A DNA stretch of 64,000 nucleotides from Owenia fusiformis (taxonomy: Eukaryota > Annelida > Polychaeta > Sabellida > Oweniidae), in assembly GCA_903813345.2 (NCBI GenBank), contig CAIIXF020000005.1, positions 35,839,375-35,903,374 on the forward strand. The letters are read 5' to 3'. Below are positions 59,174 to 64,000 of the stretch, piece after piece; positions within the stretch are counted from its first letter, which is position 1; the number at the start of each line of letters is the position of its first letter. A model generated the notes under the pieces. That model had not been told where the DNA came from, searched no databases, and saw only the letters and a program-made list of their open reading frames with translations. The translations under genes and the position numbers were made by a program.

Positions 59174-61309
59174 CAAACAACAATTTGGGTGCTTCAATGT
59201 CAATGAGTCAAGGTTAAACTGAAATAACCTTTTATTCATGCCCATATTTGGGCAAAAGAATTGAATAACATACCCCTTGAGTATATGAACTTCACTGCCA
59301 GTGTCAAAAAGCAAATGAGATAATGGTAACATGACATCACTTTGAGTTCATGCAGTTCAATGCCAGAATCAAGGCAAGTTCAAATCAATCAGCGTACAGT
59401 AGCATGACATAATCTACCCTTGGGATATATTTAATTCACTTTCAGAGTCAAGGTAAACTAAATTCAATACAAAAGATAGTCATGGTGAATTCAGGAATAA
59501 CTTGGCATGGTTCAATTGGAATACATGTCAAGGTGATATGGGACAATTGTGATGGTGATGTAAGTTGATGAAGTTGCATTAACACAGGTACATGAATATT
59601 GTTTGGTCAGTTAAATAGCAAACATTCCGAAAAAGGGAATGATGTCTGTGATACTGTGTAGCAAGAAATATATATCAAACTAAAGAAAAAAGCTTTGCTA
59701 ATTACTAGTTCCTAGGTTAGTTTAGTCATGGGCTTTCAATCTTTCTGTTGAGAGCCCATGGTTTAGTTCAGTTTTATTTGTCTTTTATAGTGGTTAATAA
59801 CATATTTACCCAGTCCACCTGGGTTTATCAACCAATGTCAAAAAGCAACATGGCAAAAGTTATAGTCTAACAAGTTGGAGAGTATACACCCCAAAATCTG
59901 GATATTGAACCCAAAATAATTCATACAGTGTAGTTAAAAGCAAAGTTGGCAGAAAGTATACAAAGACTAAACATTAACTTTCCACAAAATATGAATGAAT
60001 TGGCAAGGTCTATGCACATTACAGTAAGTTTAATATCACCTGACATTGGGAGATAACAATAAAAAATAGTCCCAGGAGTTAAAAGCTGTGCCTATTTTTG
60101 ACTTTTTATTGCATAACATAATAAACAAAAGAAAAATGTTAATTGTGGCTCATAATAAACCCCCTTGGGAAAGATCTATCCATTTACAGAACTGAAACAA
60201 CAATTTGAGTGTTTCAATGCCAATGATTCAAGGTAAAGCTGAAATAACCTTTTATGGTTAATTCATGGATGTATTTGCCCATATTTGGGCAAAATAATTG
60301 AATGACATACCCCTTGAGTATATGAACTTCACTGCCAGTGTCAAAAAGCAAATGAGATAATGGTAACATGACATCACTTTGAGTACATGCAGTTCAATGC
60401 CAGAATCAAGGCAAGTTCAAATCAATCAGGATACAGTAGCATGACATAATCACCCTTGGGATATATTTAATTCACTTTCAGAGTCAAGGTAAACTAAAAT
60501 CAATACGAAAGATAGTCATGGTGAATTCAGGAATAACTTGGCATGGTTCAATTGGAATACATATATGTCAAGGTGATATGGGACAATGTGATAAGATGTA
60601 TGTGTGTAAGTCAAAGTTTTTATTTAGATTGTTTGAGACACAAACCTCATATGATGAAGTTGTATTATCACAGGCAATATTGTTTGGTGAGTTAAATAGC
60701 AAAGATTCCGAACAAGGTAATGATGTCTATGATACTGTGTAACAAGAAATAAATAACAAACTAAAGAAAAATTACTAGTTTATAGGTTAGTTTAGTTCAG
60801 TTTTATTCATTATTTATAGTGTTTAATCACATATTTACCCAGTCCACCTTGGGTTTATCAACCACTGTCAAAAACCAACATGGCAAAAGTTGTAGCCTTA
60901 GTCAGGGAGTATACACCCCTGCCATTTCACATGTATATCAACAGGAATTAGGGGTTCTATACATTTCATGTGAAATATGTCGTGGTCATTCTGATTTCTG
61001 ATGCTTGGAAGTCAAATTCTTGATGAGGAACCCAAAAAATGAATCCTAGTTAAAAGCAAAGTTGGCAGAACTTATTACAGAGACTAAACATTAACATTTC
61101 CACAAAATATGAACGAATTGTCAAGGTCTATGCACATTACAGTAAGTTTAATATCAGCTGACATTGGGAGATAACAATAAAAAATAGTCCCAGGAGTTAA
61201 AAGCTGTGCCTATTTTTGACTTTTTATTGCATAACATAATAAACAAAAGAAAAATGTTAATTTTGGCTCATAATAAACCCCCTTGGGAAAGATCTATCCA
61301 TTTACAGAA
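59174..61309 (+). repeat. ~1.0-1.1-kb tandem duplication
   Basis: 59174-60191 and 60192-61309 align throughout. Examples: ACCCCTTGAGTATATGAAC at 59272 and 60309; GGGATATATTTAATTCACTT at 59421 and 60457; CCCTTGGGAAAGATCTATCC at 60162 and 61281. The second copy carries extra blocks at about 60590-60650 and about 60917-61020. Each copy contains a retroelement-like tail (minus strand GGTGGACTGGGTAAATATG..AAAACTGAACTAAAC). Confidence 0.9.
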
Positions 61310-62400
61310 TTTTGAGATATGAGTACAATACAGTTGGTACAATAAACTTAAAACAGCAGCGAAAGATGTAAAAATGGAATTTCGACTTTTGATCTTTCGT
61401 CACATGGCTCACATTTAGGCTATAAAAATATGGGTTATTTCATTCATCAAAGTTATTCTTTTAGATAATCTTTAGCGAATCCTGTGGTCATAAAAAATAT
61501 TTTAGCAATTCTGGAGGAGAATAGTAACAGAAACTGCTGACCTATACTTTTAGAGGCTATAAATAATCATAACATCATCATATAATAGCTCTAAAATTCA
61601 AAGAACTCAAAAAGATGTTCTGATACAGCCCTATACTAAGAGAAATGGTAGTTTAAATAGGAGTTAAAGCTTACAATCAATGCTCAGATATTTTTAATTT
61701 CTAGATTCTTTATTTCAAGCTTGTAGTGCATAGAATTCATTTTTGAATGTAAGGACCTAAAATGCAATATAAAAAAGGTTTTCATGCCAAAAGATGTTCT
61801 GACCAGGTTTCAGGGTTGCCTTTTACCAAATGTTGTTATTTAGTGTTTTTCCTTTGAACCTAATGTTTATATGGTCCTCAATATTTTGGGATATTTGAGG
61901 ATTTCTAAATACTATATTTCATAATTAATCTTATTAATAGATCTGCTTCTTTGATGCTATTATTGAACTAGATTACTTTTGGAGTGCTCTACTCTGTTAA
62001 ATGTGAAGAACCGGAATTGCTTTTGACTATATGCATATTTTAAATATTGATTATCAATTGTCTCATACTGGTTTTATGACCTGGTTCTCAATTCAAGTTT
62101 TTTCCAGGAAACCATATGGTGTATATCAGGTTGCACACAATTTCCATGTGGGTAAATGTCATGAAACTATAATGTAAGATTTATTTCATCGTGATCATTA
62201 TCAACCTCAGAATATCAAATCATTATGGCATTAAAAACCAATGTTTAACGTAAAAGACATTTATGTAAAACTGGTGGCAGTAAAACGTGTAACATATCAA
62301 GTGAAAGGGAAGTGAGAAACAGAACTCACGAAAAAAATTCACGAATAATTTAATTTATCAATTTGATCACATAAAAGTAAATCAAGCAATAATTTATCAC
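61310..62400. other. non-coding
   Basis: AT-rich with no recognised element. Confidence 0.3.
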
Positions 62401-63184
62401 AAAGGACGATTCTCGGTTTGGAGAACAGTCTCCTGGGCTAATAATTTTTTTCATGAAAAATATAGAAATATTACCCAAATTAAACTATGAATATTCAAAA
62501 GGGGACATTTAAATCTACAAGATGTAAAAATAACAAATTGGTCTGAAGCAGGGATAACGCTCAATTAGACCGATTCACTAAAATACAAGTCTCGATTTGG
62601 GGAAAGAAGTTCATCAGTGTACTGCGCTAATATTTTTTTTGCGAAAAATCTAGAAATATTACCCAAATTAAATTATGGCTATTCAAAAGAAGACATTCAA
62701 ATCTATATTATGTAAAAATATCAAAGGACGATTCTCGGTTTGGAGAACAGTCTCCTGGGCTGATAATTTTTTTTATGAAAAATATAGAAATATTACCCAA
62801 ATTAAACTATGAATATTCAAAAGAGGACATTAAAATCTACAAGATGTAAAAATAACAAATTGGTCTGAAGCAGGGATAACGCTCAATTAGACAGATTTAA
62901 TAAAATACAAGTCTCGATTTGGGGAAAGAAGTTCATCAGTGTACTGCGCTAATATTTTTTTGCGAAAAATTTAGAAATATTACCCAAATTAAATTATGAC
63001 AATTCAAAAGAAGACATTCAAATCTATATTATGTAAAAAAATCAAATTTGTCCAAAGCAGGGATAATGCTCATTTAGATTGATGAACTTCGTTCTCCAAA
63101 CCGAGAATCGTCCTTTGTCCGAAGCAGGGATAATGCTCATTTAGATTGATGAACTTCGTTCTCCAAACCGAGAATCGTCCTTTA
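62401..63184. mobile_element. element with inverted ends around ~160/321-bp core repeats
   Basis: The left end AAAGGACGATTCTCGG (62401) recurs directly at 62722 and in inverted form at about 63090-63116 and 63158-63184. Each 321-bp unit consists of two related ~160-bp halves (TCTCGGTTTGGAGAA and TCTCGATTTGGGGAA), both with GAAATATTACCCAAATTAAA and GAAGCAGGGATAA.GCTCA. The right side ends in two 68-bp direct repeats. The design recalls the bivalve Pearl / Helitron-related elements with ~160-bp cores (analogy only). Confidence 0.7.
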
Positions 63185-64000
63185 AAGAGAGCTGACATAA
63201 TTTGTATGACCCAAATGTATTTGACCAATAGATGGCAGAAGTATTGAGACATTCCCAAAATGAAAACCTTTTGGGACATAATGTGTGATAGAACAAGGCT
63301 TCAACAAAACAAAATGTCACATGTCAAAATGTAAATTTTTGCAAATGGTTTCAAAAGTGTAACAATCAATACAGATGCCAACTACGAACAACTGAATGTT
63401 GGTCATCAAAATGCAGACTGCAATAATATCAAAAAATGAAGAGAATATAACTACTCAGTACTTACTCAAAGAGTCCTTCGTGGGACAAAAAAAACATCAA
63501 TTGCATATATAGATCTAGATGATATCTAAATAAAGTACAATATATGCACTTGTCTCAAGAATATGTTTGTACACCTGAATCTCCATAATGTATACATAAG
63601 GTTCCAAAAATAATGTTTGGGTATTCAATAGCAATTACACAGCATGCCCACTTTTGAGCTACTTAAATGATCCCACAAACTTTATGGAGCCTGAAGCCTA
63701 GAAAAACCTGGTAAAACAGCTGAGAAATGAAACCGAACAAGGTCATCTAATGATGTATAAGTAGATTTGGCAGTGGAAATGAGATGTTAAAAAGGTCAAG
63801 TAGCACATTGAAACCATTGTAGTCATTCTTAACATAGCTGGAACAGACACAACAACAAGATGAGCAATTCATCAATGTCTGATTTTCTTTTTATAACTAT
63901 GTTTGCCATTCCCAGTGCCCCACCACCCATCAGGATCAAGGCAAGTCTAATTTCACCTGGAATTTTCTAGATCTTTATCTTGAAGTTTTGTAATTGGCAT
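63185..64000. other. non-coding; distant ATGTCACC repeat relative
   Basis: About 63308-63430 has CAAAATGTCACATG, GTGTAACAATCAATACAG and AACTGAATGTTGG, weakly like copies A-C. No gene. Confidence 0.3.

Overview
The window is AT-rich (roughly two thirds A+T), intron-rich animal DNA. Its genes have small exons with GT-AG boundaries. It is crowded with short inverted-repeat transposons (MITEs), foldback elements and minisatellites. Gene content and repeat style suggest a marine invertebrate, perhaps a lophotrochozoan such as a bivalve, but nothing here fixes the phylum.

Two protein-coding genes can be recognised. (1) On the minus strand, five exons between 12191 and 3016 encode a contiguous part of the SAC phosphatase domain of an INPP5F/SAC2-type phosphoinositide phosphatase. 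It includes the CX5R catalytic loop (CIDCLDR). The gene continues beyond the left edge. Its N-terminal exons were not found anywhere to the right. (2) On the plus strand, eight exons from 21881 to 30895 join without a frameshift or stop into a 347-residue alpha-carbonic anhydrase. It has a signal peptide, all catalytic residues, a conserved cysteine pair and a C-terminal hydrophobic tail typical of GPI anchoring (CA IV/XV-like). The two genes sit head to head, about 9.7 kb apart in what is visible.

Layout: 1-3000, an intron with an old foldback element and pogo-like MITE debris; 3016-12191, the SAC2-type exons with introns full of mobile DNA (a tandem array with an internal inversion, a 757-bp TTAA-flanked palindrome, a roughly 3.5-kb composite element holding a 555-bp satellite, and minisatellites that include an amplified splice donor); 12.2-21.7 kb, intergenic or intronic DNA with several MITEs and retroelement tails; 21.7-31 kb, the carbonic anhydrase gene; 31-64 kb, mostly non-coding DNA with two large minisatellites (19 bp at 37.2-38.4 kb; 17 bp at 47.4-48.5 kb), a 1-kb tandem duplication (59.2-61.3 kb), an inverted-end element with about 160-bp core repeats (62.4-63.2 kb), a promoter-like CpG/CCAAT patch near 40.5 kb, and a few weak exon candidates. 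The best of these is a possible secreted cysteine-containing protein at 49.4-53.0 kb with a stop in its signal peptide.

All splice sites were assigned by eye from GT-AG consensus, phase and protein-family continuity. No alignment, expression or database search was run.
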